Origin: Treponema sp.
Lineage (GTDB): Bacteria > Spirochaetota > Spirochaetia > Treponematales > Treponemataceae
DNA length: 41,185 bases
Reading direction: 5' to 3'
Assembly (NCBI GenBank): GCA_017392945.1
Contig: JAFOSK010000117.1
Span: 1-41,185, forward strand
Positions 1 to 8,959 of this stretch are shown here, one piece after another. Both the position numbers and the translations under genes were made by a program. The notes beneath the pieces were generated by a model that was not told the DNA's origin, searched no databases, and saw nothing but the letters and a program-made list of their open reading frames with translations. The first letter of the stretch is position 1. Every line of letters begins with the position of its first letter.

Positions 1-434
1 ACAGATTGTCACATAGTGTTATTTGGTATGTGATTTTCTGTCCTTATAAGGACTCTTTGGCACATAAAACGGCAGGGGAGGGGAGTTTATGACAATTTGT
101 CCCTGTATTTGTGACGATTTGTCCGTTTTTCTGTGATTTTTTGTCCATATATGTCGTTTATATACGGACAGATTGTCATAGTTATGTGGACGGAAAATCA
201 CGGGGAATTTGTGACAATCTGTCCTGGTTCACATTTGAATTCCGTAGAAATTTTCTAGGTGTTTTTTTACAAGTAGACAGAATTTGTTGATATATGGACA
301 AAAAATCACAATATATTGACTGATTGTCACAGATATAAGGACGGATTGTCACAAAATATGGTGGACAGAATTTCTTAATAAGGACAGATTGTCACATAAA
401 TGAATTCCGTCGCCCAAAATGTGACAATCTGTCC
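1..434. repeat. Array of about 15 copies of a 14-bp near-palindromic repeat
   Basis: The consensus is GGACAGATTGTCAC, with an inner dyad GACA-N3-TGTC. Plus-oriented copies: 1-12 (cut by the window edge), 166-179, 188-201, 296-309, 317-330, 339-352, 363-376 (degenerate) and 382-395. Minus-oriented copies: 30-43, 89-102, 111-124, 133-146, 211-224 and 421-434. Degenerate copies lie at 50-63 and 275-288. Start-to-start distances within clusters are mostly 19-24 bp and often 21 or 22, about two helical turns. The best copies extend to ATAAGGACAGATTGTCACA. No gene is visible here; a 60-codon ORF at 19-201 simply translates the repeats. The layout fits a multi-site protein-binding array, such as transposon-end transposase sites, replication iterons or a large operator. 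Which one cannot be decided from the sequence. Confidence 0.85.
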
Positions 435-620
435 TTATAACATCTGATAAAATCTATTTTTAGAAATGAGTTTTAAAATCCTTTTTTTCTTGCCGTTTTT
501 TTTATTTGAATCTCAAAATTGATTTTTTTATATAATGCTGGAAACAACTTGAAAAAAAACTTTAAAAGTTTTTCAATATGTACAATAGAAAGATAACGAT
601 TTTAGAAAACGGGGTTAGAT
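435..620 (+). promoter_or_regulatory. AT-rich leader of rfbD with a 19-bp perfect inverted repeat
   Basis: This very AT-rich stretch separates the repeat array from rfbD. At 555-573 it holds a perfect inverted repeat, AAAAACTTT-A-AAAGTTTTT, and a TACAAT hexamer at 581-586 that could be a -10 box. No convincing -35 box is visible at the right distance. GGGGT at about 611-615 is the likely ribosome binding site for the ATG at 621. The dyad may be an operator or a hairpin. The AT-richness next to a repeat array would also suit a DNA-unwinding element. Confidence 0.4.
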
Positions 621-1508
621 ATGATTTGGTTGATCGGATGCAAGGGAATGCTTGGAACAGAAATTGCGCGCCAGCTTAAAGAAAATAATATTGATTTTGC
701 CGGAACAGACATTGATGTTGATATTACGTCGCCGGATGCTTTGGATAAATTTGCTGCATCTTTGAAAAACTTACGGTATATCATAAATTGTTCTGCATAC
801 ACAGCCGTTGACAAGGCGGAAAGCGATGCAGATTTTGCACGAAGGCTTAATGAAGAGGGTCCTCGTAATATTGCGGCCGTTGCAAAAAAATACGGTGCAA
901 AAATGATTCATATTTCTACGGATTATGTTTTTGACGGTACAGGAAACACTCCGCGTACTGAAGACATGCCGGTAGCTCCTATCGGGGTTTACGGAGTTAC
1001 AAAGGCGGACGGTGAAAAGGCTGTTGCCGCAACTACGGATGAATATTACATTCTAAGGACTGCATGGCTTTATGGCTGGGCCGGGAAGAATTTTGTTTAT
1101 ACTATGATCCGCGCAATGAATACTCATGATTCCGTAAAAGTTGTAAACGACCAGAAGGGAACTCCGACTTTTGCTGGAGACCTTGCTTCTGTGATTATAA
1201 AGATTATCGGTAAAAACAATGTTCCGTATGGAATTTACCATTGTACTGATCTTGGTGAAATTACTTGGTGGGATTTTACTAACGAGATAAAGCGTCAGGG
1301 AGTAGAAAAGGGCTGGGTTAAAAACAAGGATTGTGCAGTAAATCCTTGTTCTACGGATGAATATCCTACACCGGCAAAGCGTCCTGCATATTCGGTTCTT
1401 TGCAAGGATAAGATTCAGAAGGCTCTTGGAATTAGTCTTCCTGATTGGAAGGTTAGCCTTGGGGTTTTCCTTGAGTCTCCGCTTTTTGACAAGTCCAGAA
1501 TAGAGTAG
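621..1508 (+). CDS. rfbD: dTDP-4-dehydrorhamnose reductase (RfbD/RmlD)
   Basis: This is the last step of dTDP-L-rhamnose synthesis: NAD(P)H-dependent reduction of dTDP-4-keto-L-rhamnose, in the cytoplasm, supplying rhamnose for surface polysaccharide. The 295-residue length is normal for the family. The N-terminal Rossmann motif GxxGxxG is at residues 6-12 (GCKGMLG). STDYVFDG at 99-106 and the catalytic YxxxK at Tyr124-Lys128 mark an extended short-chain dehydrogenase. The C-terminal part (about 220-290) includes the family's PxPAxRPxxS-type segment (TPAKRPAYS). The other rml genes are not adjacent; upstream lies the repeat array and downstream a palindrome-rich gap. The ATG at 621 has a modest GGGG ribosome binding site. 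Confidence 0.92.
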   Translation: MIWLIGCKGMLGTEIARQLKENNIDFAGTDIDVDITSPDALDKFAASLKNLRYIINCSAYTAVDKAESDADFARRLNEEGPRNIAAVAKKYGAKMIHISTDYVFDGTGNTPRTEDMPVAPIGVYGVTKADGEKAVAATTDEYYILRTAWLYGWAGKNFVYTMIRAMNTHDSVKVVNDQKGTPTFAGDLASVIIKIIGKNNVPYGIYHCTDLGEITWWDFTNEIKRQGVEKGWVKNKDCAVNPCSTDEYPTPAKRPAYSVLCKDKIQKALGISLPDWKVSLGVFLESPLFDKSRIE

Positions 1509-1524
1509 GGTGCAGGAATTCCGA

Positions 1525-1744
1525 ATTTTAGAGAATTAATAAAAAGTCTAAAATCGAGATTCATGCTTGACATGTTCTTTTTGCAGATGTGGCCGTTCTT
1601 TTAGCGGACGGACAAGCGATAGTAGTACCTGCCGCAGGCAGTCCCGAGCGAAGCGAGCGGATGAGCCGCCGGCGTTTTGACGCAGGCAGAACGCCGGATG
1701 GGGCGGCGAAGTACGGATAGCGCGGTTTTTGACGCAGTCAAAAA
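1525..1744. repeat. Intergenic cluster of short palindromes (REP-like)
   Basis: The 320-bp gap between rfbD and the ABC operon has no gene. It begins with an AT inverted repeat, ATTTTAGA/TCTAAAAT (1525-1554). It then turns GC-rich with TTAGCGGACG (1601-1610), CCTGCCGCAGG (1628-1638), CCGGCGTT/AACGCCGG (1669-1676 and 1690-1697) and TTTTTGAC-GCA-GTCAAAAA (1726-1744). The base composition differs from the surrounding genes. The same TTAGCGGACG 10-mer recurs at 12415-12424, so this looks like a dispersed, folded intergenic repeat. Confidence 0.6.
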
Positions 1745-1828
1745 TGGCCCGGAAATATATGTCTGATCTTTACTATTCTTTGTTCATAAATTAAGATTAG
1801 AGAAATTCAAATTATCCTGGGGCTTATT

Positions 1829-2575
1829 TTGCTTGAACTTCAGAACTTGAAAAAATCCTTTGACGGTGTGACGATTCTTAAGGATATTTCTGTTGCAATT
1901 GAAAATTCAGAAATTGTTTCTATTCTTGGTTCTTCCGGTAGCGGAAAGACTACGTTGCTGAATCTTATTTTGGGGATTATAAAACCCGATTCAGGAAAAA
2001 TAATATTTGATGGAAAGGAAATAACCGCTGTTCCAATGGAAAGGCGAGGATTTAACATTGTTTTTCAGGATTATGCGCTGTTTCCGAATCTGAATGCGTA
2101 TAAAAATATTACTTATGGTCTAAGGAATTTTCCTGGACGATCGACTCCCGAAGAAGTAGATTCTCTTATTGATCTGCTGGATCTAAGGGAACAGCTTAAC
2201 AAAAAAATTGACAAACTTTCGGGCGGTCAGAAGCAGCGTGTGGCTCTTGCCAGAACAATGGTGATGAAGCCGAAAATTCTTCTTTTGGATGAACCGCTTT
2301 CTGCACTTGACGGCGTTATCAAAGAGTCCATAAAGGAAAAAATTGTCCGCATTGCAAAAGATTTCAATCTCACTACTATTATTGTAACTCATGATCCTGA
2401 GGAAGCGCTTACGATAAGCGACAAGGTTCTTATTATCAATAAGGGAAAAATCGAGCAGTTTGGAACTCCGGCTGATATTATTGAACGACCTGCAAGCAGT
2501 TTTGTGAATGATTTTATAATAAGGCAGCTTTCTATTAAGAGGGAAAACATTTTTAAGCTCTTTTCGGAGAAATGA
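1829..2575 (+). CDS. ABC importer ATP-binding subunit (iron/aminoethylphosphonate/polyamine class)
   Basis: Cytoplasmic ATPase that powers the permease encoded next. Visible motifs: Walker A GSSGSGKT at residues 34-41, Q-loop Gln80, signature LSGGQ at 130-134, Walker B ILLLDE at 150-155, D-loop SALD and switch His188 (IVTHDPEEA). At 248 residues it is short for the CysA/PotA/FbpC group and ends soon after the ATPase core, without a long C-terminal regulatory domain. The start is TTG at 1829, preceded by TGGGGC; no ATG fits better. The gap to the permease gene is 3 bp and GGAG for that gene lies inside this one, so the two are co-translated. The substrate cannot be assigned from this subunit. 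Confidence 0.88.
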   Translation: MLELQNLKKSFDGVTILKDISVAIENSEIVSILGSSGSGKTTLLNLILGIIKPDSGKIIFDGKEITAVPMERRGFNIVFQDYALFPNLNAYKNITYGLRNFPGRSTPEEVDSLIDLLDLREQLNKKIDKLSGGQKQRVALARTMVMKPKILLLDEPLSALDGVIKESIKEKIVRIAKDFNLTTIIVTHDPEEALTISDKVLIINKGKIEQFGTPADIIERPASSFVNDFIIRQLSIKRENIFKLFSEK

Positions 2576-2578
2576 CGG

Positions 2579-4198
2579 ATGATAGCAAACGTAAGAAACA
2601 AGCAGATTAATACTATTTTTGCCGCAATCCTAGTTTTCTTTGCGCTTTTTATTGTGATTCCTGCTTTTCTGCTTTTTAAAAATGCATTTACTGTTGGATC
2701 TGGGATTTCTCTTGAAAACTTCCGCATGGTTTTTGAACGTGGTCAGCTTGCAAAGGCTTTTGCGAACAGCGTTACGGTAAGTATTATAAGTGCGCTTATA
2801 ACTACTTTGCTTGCTTTTATTCTTGCATATACTGAAGAATTTACGAATATACCGGAAGCTGTAAAAAAGATGATCCGTACGCTTGCGGTTTTTCCGATGT
2901 TGCTTCCTACTATTACGTATGGATTTGCAATCATTTATTCTTTTGGGCGCAACGGTCTTATTACAAAGCTGATCGGAAGGCAGATCTTTGATTTTTACGG
3001 ATTCCGTGGGCTTATTTTCGGGTATGTTATTTATACGCTGCCTATTTCGTTTACGCTCATAAAAAATACCATGAGCTATATAGACAAGCGGTATCTTGTT
3101 GTAACGCGCGTAATGGGAGACAACAGATTAAAATCGTTTTATACGGCGGTTCTCCAGCCGCTTTGGGGAACGGTTGCTGTTTCCATTGTACAGGCATTCT
3201 TTCTGAGTTTTACCGATTTTGGTATTCCGAGCTCTATTGGCGGACGTTACGTTGTTGTTGCGGAGCTTCTTTACAACACTATGCTTGGTGCGATTCCTAA
3301 TTTTCATCAGGGGGCGGTGATTGCAATAATGATGCTCTTGCCTTCTGTTCTTTCCATTCTTCTGCTGAATTATCTTAAGCGATTTAACGTTCGTTACAAT
3401 AAAATTTCAAGGATTGATCTTGAAGTTAATGTTTTGCGTGACGTTGTTTTTTGCGCGCTTTCGTGGATAATCCTTTTGTTTGTGCTTTCTATTTTTCTTG
3501 TTGTATTTGTGGCTCCTTTTGTAGCGGAATGGCCTTACAATAAAGCGTTTACATTACGTCACCTTGGTTCTGTTTTTGCGGACAAAGCCTTGGTAAGAGT
3601 ATTTACTAATTCACTTTGGATAAGTCTTTTGACGGCTGTTTTGGGGACTGCATTTGTCTATGCGGCTGCACTTGTTACGGCAAGAAGCAGAATTCATCCT
3701 CATGGAAATATGATGATCGAATCTGCGGCTCAGATTACTAATACTATTCCGGGAATGGTCCTAGGTATTGCGTTTCTTTTATGTTTCAGGGGAACCATTC
3801 TGCACAATACAATTTGGATCATAATCTTTTGTAATATGATTCACTTTTTTGCAACGCCGTACCTTATGATGAAGTCTACGCTTGATAAGATGAATTCCAG
3901 TTGGGAAACTACTGCAACTATTTTGGGTGATAATTGGATAAAGACTGTTGTGCGGATTATTACACCGAATGCAGTTTCTACATTGCTCGAGGTTTTTTGT
4001 TATCTTTTTATAAATGGAATGGTAACTGTAAGTGCTGTTGTTTTTATTGCAGGTGCACGGACAATGGTAATAACCACAAAAATTCAGGAACTGCAGCATT
4101 TTGCCAGATTCAATGAAATTTTTATTTTGTCATTGTTGATTCTTTTAACAAATCTTTTGATAAAGACTGTGAAGGGGATTCTAAATAAACGTAAATAA
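2579..4198 (+). CDS. Fused double-domain ABC permease (FbpB-like)
   Basis: Inner-membrane channel of the importer. The 539 residues hold two MetI-like permease halves in one chain. Each half has several hydrophobic helices and an EAA-type cytoplasmic loop; the first loop lies around VMGDNRLKSF and the second around ILGDNWIKTV. One chain therefore supplies both halves of the channel, as in FbpB-type iron(III) permeases, where other systems use two genes. The ATG at 2579 follows the ATPase stop by 3 bp. The binding-protein gene follows immediately. Iron(III), 2-aminoethylphosphonate or a similar small ligand are the leading options. Confidence 0.85.
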   Translation: MIANVRNKQINTIFAAILVFFALFIVIPAFLLFKNAFTVGSGISLENFRMVFERGQLAKAFANSVTVSIISALITTLLAFILAYTEEFTNIPEAVKKMIRTLAVFPMLLPTITYGFAIIYSFGRNGLITKLIGRQIFDFYGFRGLIFGYVIYTLPISFTLIKNTMSYIDKRYLVVTRVMGDNRLKSFYTAVLQPLWGTVAVSIVQAFFLSFTDFGIPSSIGGRYVVVAELLYNTMLGAIPNFHQGAVIAIMMLLPSVLSILLLNYLKRFNVRYNKISRIDLEVNVLRDVVFCALSWIILLFVLSIFLVVFVAPFVAEWPYNKAFTLRHLGSVFADKALVRVFTNSLWISLLTAVLGTAFVYAAALVTARSRIHPHGNMMIESAAQITNTIPGMVLGIAFLLCFRGTILHNTIWIIIFCNMIHFFATPYLMMKSTLDKMNSSWETTATILGDNWIKTVVRIITPNAVSTLLEVFCYLFINGMVTVSAVVFIAGARTMVITTKIQELQHFARFNEIFILSLLILLTNLLIKTVKGILNKRK

Positions 4199-4232
4199 TT
4201 ATATGATAGGCTTAAGTGTTTTGGGAGGAAAA

Positions 4233-5204
4233 ATGAAACGTTTAGCTTTTGTAATGTTTGCAGCTCTTGCTGTGATTTTTTCTGGCTGTTCTAAAGAGAA
4301 AGCGGGAAAACAGGTTATTATCTATTCGAATGCGGATGACGAAGCTGCTGTAAGTGCCAAAAAAGCTCTGGATGAAAACGGTTTTGCCGGAAAATATATT
4401 TTCCAGTCTTTTGGTACAAGTGAACTTGGCGGAAAAATTCTTGCAGAAGGTTCTTCAATTGAAGCTGATCTTATTACTATGAGTTCTTTTTATATTGAAA
4501 GTGCGCAGAAAATAAACAATATGTTCATTGACCTTGATTTTGCAGATGAACAGGTTATTGAAACACCGGCTTTTTATAAACCTATGCTTGCTTTGCAGGG
4601 AGCCGTAATCTACAATTCTATGGTAATGGCAGATAAAAATCTTCCTCTTCCTAAGAGTATCAAGGATATTGGAAATCCAATCTATAAGGACTGGGTTAGT
4701 GTTGTTGATCCGCTTGGAAGTACTACTGCATGGCTTATGGTTCAGGCGTTGATTGAATCTTATGGCTATGACGGAGCAAAGGGGGTGCTTGCTTCAATTT
4801 ATAAGAATGCTGGTCCTCATCTTGAGCTCAGTGGTTCTGGTCCAATCAAAAAGATCCGTGCCGGTGAAGTTGCTGTAGGTTTTGGTTTGCGTCACCAGGC
4901 TGTCCGTGACAGAAAAGCAGGACTTCCTGTTGATTTTGTTGATCCTGAGGAAGGTAACTATACTCTTACGGAATCTGTGGCTGTAATTAACAAAGGAAAT
5001 AAAACAAATCCTCTTGCAAAGGAAATGGCGCAGTGCATTATTGAAAAGGGACGTGCTTATATTATTGCAGATTATCCTGTTGTACTTTACAAGGGCGAAT
5101 CAGTTGATGCTGACAATAACGCAACAAATGCCAAGGTATATGGAGAACCGCTTACTACAGAACTGTTGCAGAAGCATCAGGCATTGAGCGAAAGTGCAAA
5201 ATAA
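4233..5204 (+). CDS. Periplasmic solute-binding lipoprotein of the ABC importer
   Basis: Family 1/AfuA-like extracellular binding protein that would deliver ligand to the preceding permease. From the ATG at 4233 the protein has 323 residues, with a lipoprotein signal peptide (hydrophobic residues 4-17, lipobox FSGC, lipidated Cys19). The mature part opens with VIIYSNADDEAA, the usual first strand of these proteins. The upstream in-frame ATG at 4203 is less likely because GGGAGGA sits 5 bp before 4233 and the signal peptide starts there. Third gene of the operon and followed by a strong terminator. The ligand is not identifiable by eye. Confidence 0.85.
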   Translation: MKRLAFVMFAALAVIFSGCSKEKAGKQVIIYSNADDEAAVSAKKALDENGFAGKYIFQSFGTSELGGKILAEGSSIEADLITMSSFYIESAQKINNMFIDLDFADEQVIETPAFYKPMLALQGAVIYNSMVMADKNLPLPKSIKDIGNPIYKDWVSVVDPLGSTTAWLMVQALIESYGYDGAKGVLASIYKNAGPHLELSGSGPIKKIRAGEVAVGFGLRHQAVRDRKAGLPVDFVDPEEGNYTLTESVAVINKGNKTNPLAKEMAQCIIEKGRAYIIADYPVVLYKGESVDADNNATNAKVYGEPLTTELLQKHQALSESAK

Positions 5205-5219
5205 TTAAAAGAGGATAGA

Positions 5220-5270
5220 AAAATCATGCTGAGTGCAGATATTTATGCTGGCGGTAAGCATGATTTTTTT
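5220..5270 (+). terminator. Rho-independent terminator of the ABC importer operon
   Basis: Perfect 11-bp arms, AAAATCATGCT (5220-5230) and AGCATGATTTT (5257-5267), end in a T run to 5270. A 26-nt sequence lies between the arms. It starts 16 bp after the binding-protein stop codon. Confidence 0.8.
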
Positions 5271-5313
5271 GCTTGTTTGAAATCCAAGTTGATGACCGGA
5301 GAGAATTGTTCAT

Positions 5314-6195
5314 TCAGCGTTTTTTATATTCAAGCGGCGTACAGCCGAATTTTGCTTTGAATGCGCGTATGAAATATGAAATATTGTCGAATCCGTTTTT
5401 GACAGCGATTTCTGTCACGGATTCATTTCCATTTGAGAGCTGTTCCGCTGCAACTTCAAGCCGGTAGTCGTTAAGATATTGAATAAAGCTCATCCCGGTC
5501 TGATCACGGAAAACGTTCATAAAGCGGCTTTGTGATATTGCGCAGATCTCTGCTGCCTGCTGAATTGAAATTCGTTCTGAAAAATGTTCTGCTGTGTAGG
5601 AAAGTATTTTTTTTATTCTTTCGGTATTTGTCCTGTTGTTTTCTGAACTTTTTTTTCCGTTGTTTTCTCTTAAATCTTCTTTTATGATCAGGTGAAGCAT
5701 ATTGAAGAGCCGCGCTTTTATCATCAGTTCATAGCCTGAATATTTTTCTTTGCGGTGTTCAACCAGATCTTTTGCAAGCGGAAGAAGTTCGCTGTTCAAT
5801 GTGTTTCCCTGCGGCAGATAATAGGCGTTAAGAAGGGCGTTGTTCATGAGGTTTGAAAAAAATTGGCGGGTACAATGGGATTCCGGATTTTCTTCCAGCA
5901 ACGAAAAAGAAAAGAGGATATTGTAATACTCGCAGTTTTCATTGCCGTTTTGTGCGATTCCGTGAATATGTCCACCTGGAATAAGAATCAAATCATCTTT
6001 TTTGCAGAGATATTGCCGGCCGCTTACAGTAAAAATTCCGCTTCCGTAAGTCACTATTATTATTTCAAATTCATCGTGCCAATGCGGCGGAAAACCTTTG
6101 AGCCATTCAGGAATTCTTGCATGATATAACGCAAAAGGAAATGTTTTTTTTCCATGCAATGTCGTTTCGTGTAATGATTCGCGAGATTGGGACAT
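5314..6195 (-). CDS. AraC-family regulator with N-terminal cupin domain
   Basis: Ligand-responsive transcription factor. Residues about 20-110 form an AraC-type cupin (HWHDEFE with His38, His40 and Glu42; GGHIHG with His76 and His78). Residues about 190-290 hold the paired helix-turn-helix DNA-binding domain, ending in the usual NGFDNISYFIRAFK and TPLEYKK motifs. The cupin type is common in sugar-use regulators. The ATG at 6195 is chosen over the one at 6213 because AAGGAG lies 6 bp upstream of it, inside the longer reading. It is transcribed towards the ABC operon and away from the MCP gene, and no target operon is obvious next to it. Confidence 0.85.
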   Translation of the reverse strand: MSQSRESLHETTLHGKKTFPFALYHARIPEWLKGFPPHWHDEFEIIIVTYGSGIFTVSGRQYLCKKDDLILIPGGHIHGIAQNGNENCEYYNILFSFSLLEENPESHCTRQFFSNLMNNALLNAYYLPQGNTLNSELLPLAKDLVEHRKEKYSGYELMIKARLFNMLHLIIKEDLRENNGKKSSENNRTNTERIKKILSYTAEHFSERISIQQAAEICAISQSRFMNVFRDQTGMSFIQYLNDYRLEVAAEQLSNGNESVTEIAVKNGFDNISYFIRAFKAKFGCTPLEYKKR

Positions 6196-6212
6196 ATACG
6201 GCTCCTTATGCA

Positions 6213-6241
6213 ATTATAACACGGAAATTTATAAATGTCTT
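6213..6241 (-). promoter_or_regulatory. Candidate promoter of the AraC-family gene
   Basis: On the minus strand, AAGACA (6236-6241), a 17-bp spacer and a perfect TATAAT (6213-6218) lie just upstream of the chosen start at 6195. The predicted 5' leader is very short. Confidence 0.4.
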
Positions 6242-6334
6242 GTTCAGAGTTTTTTGCAGAAATAATTTCGCGGCGGATCCTGGAGAGGGGGATGTCTAAT
6301 GAGTTTGATTCATGCCGGTCATTGAGTTTGGCTT

Positions 6335-6381
6335 GTGGTTTCGACCCTTCGACTGAGTTCAGGGAGCGCAGGCTCAACCAC
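6335..6381. repeat. Composite palindromic intergenic element
   Basis: The outer arms GTGGTT (6335-6340) and AACCAC (6376-6381) enclose an imperfect hairpin, CCCTTCGACTGAGTTCAGGG. The rest of the gap from 6242 to 6498 shows no gene; the ORF reading through it on the minus strand lacks plausible protein character. Elements of this kind are typically scattered as REP-like repeats, but no second copy was seen in this window. Confidence 0.45.
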
Positions 6382-6498
6382 CGTTTTACAGGGTTAATCA
6401 CTGATTAATAGGGGCCTGCCGTTTAAAGGAATAACTATTTTTTAAAAAGTTTAACTACCGGAAAATTATTGTTAAATAAATGTAACCTTTTTTTATTT

Positions 6499-6526
6499 TT
6501 GACGTTTCTATTTACAGAAATATAAA
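6499..6526 (+). promoter_or_regulatory. Candidate sigma-70 promoter of the MCP gene
   Basis: TTGACG (6499-6504), a 16-bp spacer and TATAAA (6521-6526) lie in AT-rich DNA. They would give a leader of about 140 nt before the MCP start at 6671. That leader contains no obvious hairpin. Confidence 0.4.
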
Positions 6527-6670
6527 ATTGTGTTAAACTGTAAAATTTTTATACGTAAGGGAATGTAATTATTGGGTTTATATAAGGTCGATGTAGTATC
6601 ATAATTGCTTGTTGTGACGCATTGATCGTATGTATAACCTGAAAATCGTTCTTTTTTTAGGAGATGCATC

Positions 6671-8845
6671 ATGGCTGATGAAATTACAGATTCAAAAAGT
6701 AGAAAGTTTTCGATTTCTGCAAAGTTTTCTCTTGGATCTTTTTTTATTGTTATTGTTGTACTTGCAATTTCTGTGGTAACGACGGTTTTTTTCTTTTCCC
6801 GAAATTGTCTTGAGAATTTTTATGGTAGTGCTTCTATCGGGCTTTCTGAATTTTCTGATTCTATTTCGATGTTTTTCAATTCAAAAGAGGCAGAGCTTAA
6901 TGTTTTTTCTGAATCGAAGGTTGTAAAGGCTGCGGATGACACTATTCATTCTTTTGTAAATGAAGTTGGGAAAATTCAGATTCTGGAATATGCAAAGAGT
7001 CCTGTTGAAGAAAATATTCGGCAGTTATGTAAAATTTTTGCAAAAAGCGATTCTGATATTGCAGAAATCTATATTGGAACTAAATGGGGCGGTTATGCCA
7101 CTAATTTTGACAGCTCGATGAATGGTGGATATGATCCTAGAAAGCGTGGCTGGTATGCTGTTGCAACGAGTGGTAACGGAAAAACCATGATCACAGATGC
7201 ATTTGCGTCTACTGTTGGTGATACCGTTGTGGGAATTACGCGCAGTGTTTATGACAGAAACGGAACATTTATAGGTAACGCTTCAATTGAGGTGTCTCTC
7301 GATACTCTTACCAAAATACTTAGGAGCATGGATTTTGGTAAGGGCAGTTTTGTTATAATGGTTCAAAAAGACGGAATCATTCTTGCGGATACAAGTGATA
7401 ACAAGAACAATTTTAAGAATATTGATGAAATAGGTATCCCGAATTTGCGCAATTTTCTTTCCTCTGTTGAAAAGACTGGCAGTCTTAAAATTGGAACGCG
7501 AACTTATCTTACAGAATATGTTACGAACAATACGACTGGATATCAGATTATAGCGTTTAGTCCAAAGGATGTTGTATTTGAAGCCTTTTATAAGACCTTG
7601 TCAACTACAATTATGCTTTGTGCAATTATTGGAATACTGCTCGCCTTTGTTACTGCATTTACTACAAGAAGGGTTCTGCATCCTCTTAAGGTTATTTGCG
7701 ACGGAATTTCAGATACTTCCGAGCAGATTGCTCAAGGTAACGCTGATCTGACGAATAGAATAATTATTGATTCTAAAAATGAAATTGGAGATGTAGCGTC
7801 TAGTTTTAATATCTTTTCTGAAAAATTACAGGAAATTATTAAGAGCATGAAGTTGTCTAAGGTTTCACTTAATGATGCAGGTGAAAGGCTTGGGAACACT
7901 ACAAATAATGCTATGGCTGCAATTTCTCAGATTACATCTTGCATTAAAAATTTGGGTGAAAATTTAAGGACTCAGAATTCCAGTGTTGATAAAACTTTAG
8001 ACAGCGTGAAAAATATTCTTGCCGGGATTCATTCTTTGGAAGAGCTTGTTGAAGCACAGGCAAGGTCTGTTGAAGGTGCCTCGAGTGCTGTTGAGCAGAT
8101 GATCGGAAACATTGGGGAGGTAAACCGTTCTGTAGACAAGATGGCTTCATCGTTCGGTACTCTAGAGGCTGATGCTACAAGCGGTGCAAAGACTCAATCT
8201 GAACTTCAGGAGCAGATTACTGAAATTGATAATCAGTCTAAGCTTTTAAGCGAAGCAAATACTGTGATTGCAAATATTGCAAGCCAGACAAATTTACTTG
8301 CTATGAATGCAGCAATTGAAGCCGCCCATGCAGGTGAGGCAGGAAAAGGATTCGCCGTTGTTGCCGATGAGATCAGAAAACTCAGCGAGACTTCTTCCAC
8401 TCAGTCAAAAACGATTGGAGAGCAGCTTAATCGTATTCAAGCTACAATTGCAACTGTCGTACAGGCTACACAGCGTGGTGTAAAAGGGTATTCTCATCTT
8501 GCGGATGAAATACATGAGACAGATTCTCTTGTTAGGCAGATAAAAGCTGCAATGACTGAGCAGCAGGAAGGTTCTTCTCAGATTACTGAAGCTTTGCATG
8601 GAATGAATGACAGTACGTTGCAGGTTCAGAAAGCATCTCAAGAGATGAATGCAAACAGCCGGCACATTATGGAAGCTGCCGGTACTTTACAGGAAGAAAC
8701 AGAAACAATGCGTGTTGGAATGAGCGAAATGGGTACAAGTGCTAAGAAAATCAACATGACAGGGGAAGAACTTTCAGAAATTTCTGCGCTTATGGAAAGA
8801 TCAATCGGCGAAATTGGAAAGCAGGTTGATCAGTTTAAGGTCTAA
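6671..8845 (+). CDS. Methyl-accepting chemotaxis protein with periplasmic Cache sensor
   Basis: Transmembrane chemoreceptor that passes ligand binding on to CheW/CheA. Transmembrane helix 1 is at about residues 21-43. The periplasmic segment (about 45-305) looks like a double Cache domain (RKRGWYAVA, then [16 protein letters not shown]). Transmembrane helix 2 is at about 308-330 and a HAMP domain follows at about 331-395. A long coiled-coil signalling domain has the invariant hairpin tip near 535-560 ([20 protein letters not shown]). No C-terminal CheR-tethering pentapeptide is seen. AGGAG precedes the ATG. It stands alone between a promoter and a bidirectional terminator. The ligand is unknown; Cache sensors often bind amino acids or carboxylates. 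Confidence 0.93.
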   Translation: MADEITDSKSRKFSISAKFSLGSFFIVIVVLAISVVTTVFFFSRNCLENFYGSASIGLSEFSDSISMFFNSKEAELNVFSESKVVKAADDTIHSFVNEVGKIQILEYAKSPVEENIRQLCKIFAKSDSDIAEIYIGTKWGGYATNFDSSMNGGYDPRKRGWYAVATSGNGKTMITDAFASTVGDTVVGITRSVYDRNGTFIGNASIEVSLDTLTKILRSMDFGKGSFVIMVQKDGIILADTSDNKNNFKNIDEIGIPNLRNFLSSVEKTGSLKIGTRTYLTEYVTNNTTGYQIIAFSPKDVVFEAFYKTLSTTIMLCAIIGILLAFVTAFTTRRVLHPLKVICDGISDTSEQIAQGNADLTNRIIIDSKNEIGDVASSFNIFSEKLQEIIKSMKLSKVSLNDAGERLGNTTNNAMAAISQITSCIKNLGENLRTQNSSVDKTLDSVKNILAGIHSLEELVEAQARSVEGASSAVEQMIGNIGEVNRSVDKMASSFGTLEADATSGAKTQSELQEQITEIDNQSKLLSEANTVIANIASQTNLLAMNAAIEAAHAGEAGKGFAVVADEIRKLSETSSTQSKTIGEQLNRIQATIATVVQATQRGVKGYSHLADEIHETDSLVRQIKAAMTEQQEGSSQITEALHGMNDSTLQVQKASQEMNANSRHIMEAAGTLQEETETMRVGMSEMGTSAKKINMTGEELSEISALMERSIGEIGKQVDQFKV

Positions 8846-8863
8846 TTTTTAGTCATAAAAAAA

Positions 8864-8896
8864 GGACGAACTTCGCCGTAATAGCGAGGTTCGTCC
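8864..8896. terminator. Bidirectional terminator between the MCP and TetR-GNAT genes
   Basis: Thirteen-base arms GGACGAACTTCGC and GCGAGGTTCGTCC pair with one G-T wobble around a 7-nt loop. An A run at 8857-8863 gives a U tract for minus-strand transcripts, and a T-rich stretch follows for plus-strand ones. It sits between two convergent genes. Confidence 0.75.
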
Positions 8897-8959
8897 ATTT
8901 TCATGTTTTTATGCGACTGCATTTTGATGTTTCTTCTAGAACAGCCGTTTTAAGACTGT

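Noticed and set aside
19..201. 60-codon minus-strand ORF
   Set aside because: It translates the repeat array and has no protein-like features or start context.
1..434. CRISPR array
   Set aside because: The repeat unit is 14 bp, degenerate and in both orientations, and the intervals are only about 7-8 bp.
6060..6401. 113-codon minus-strand ORF upstream of the AraC gene
   Set aside because: It runs through a palindromic repeat and overlaps the AraC gene in another frame; no family resemblance.
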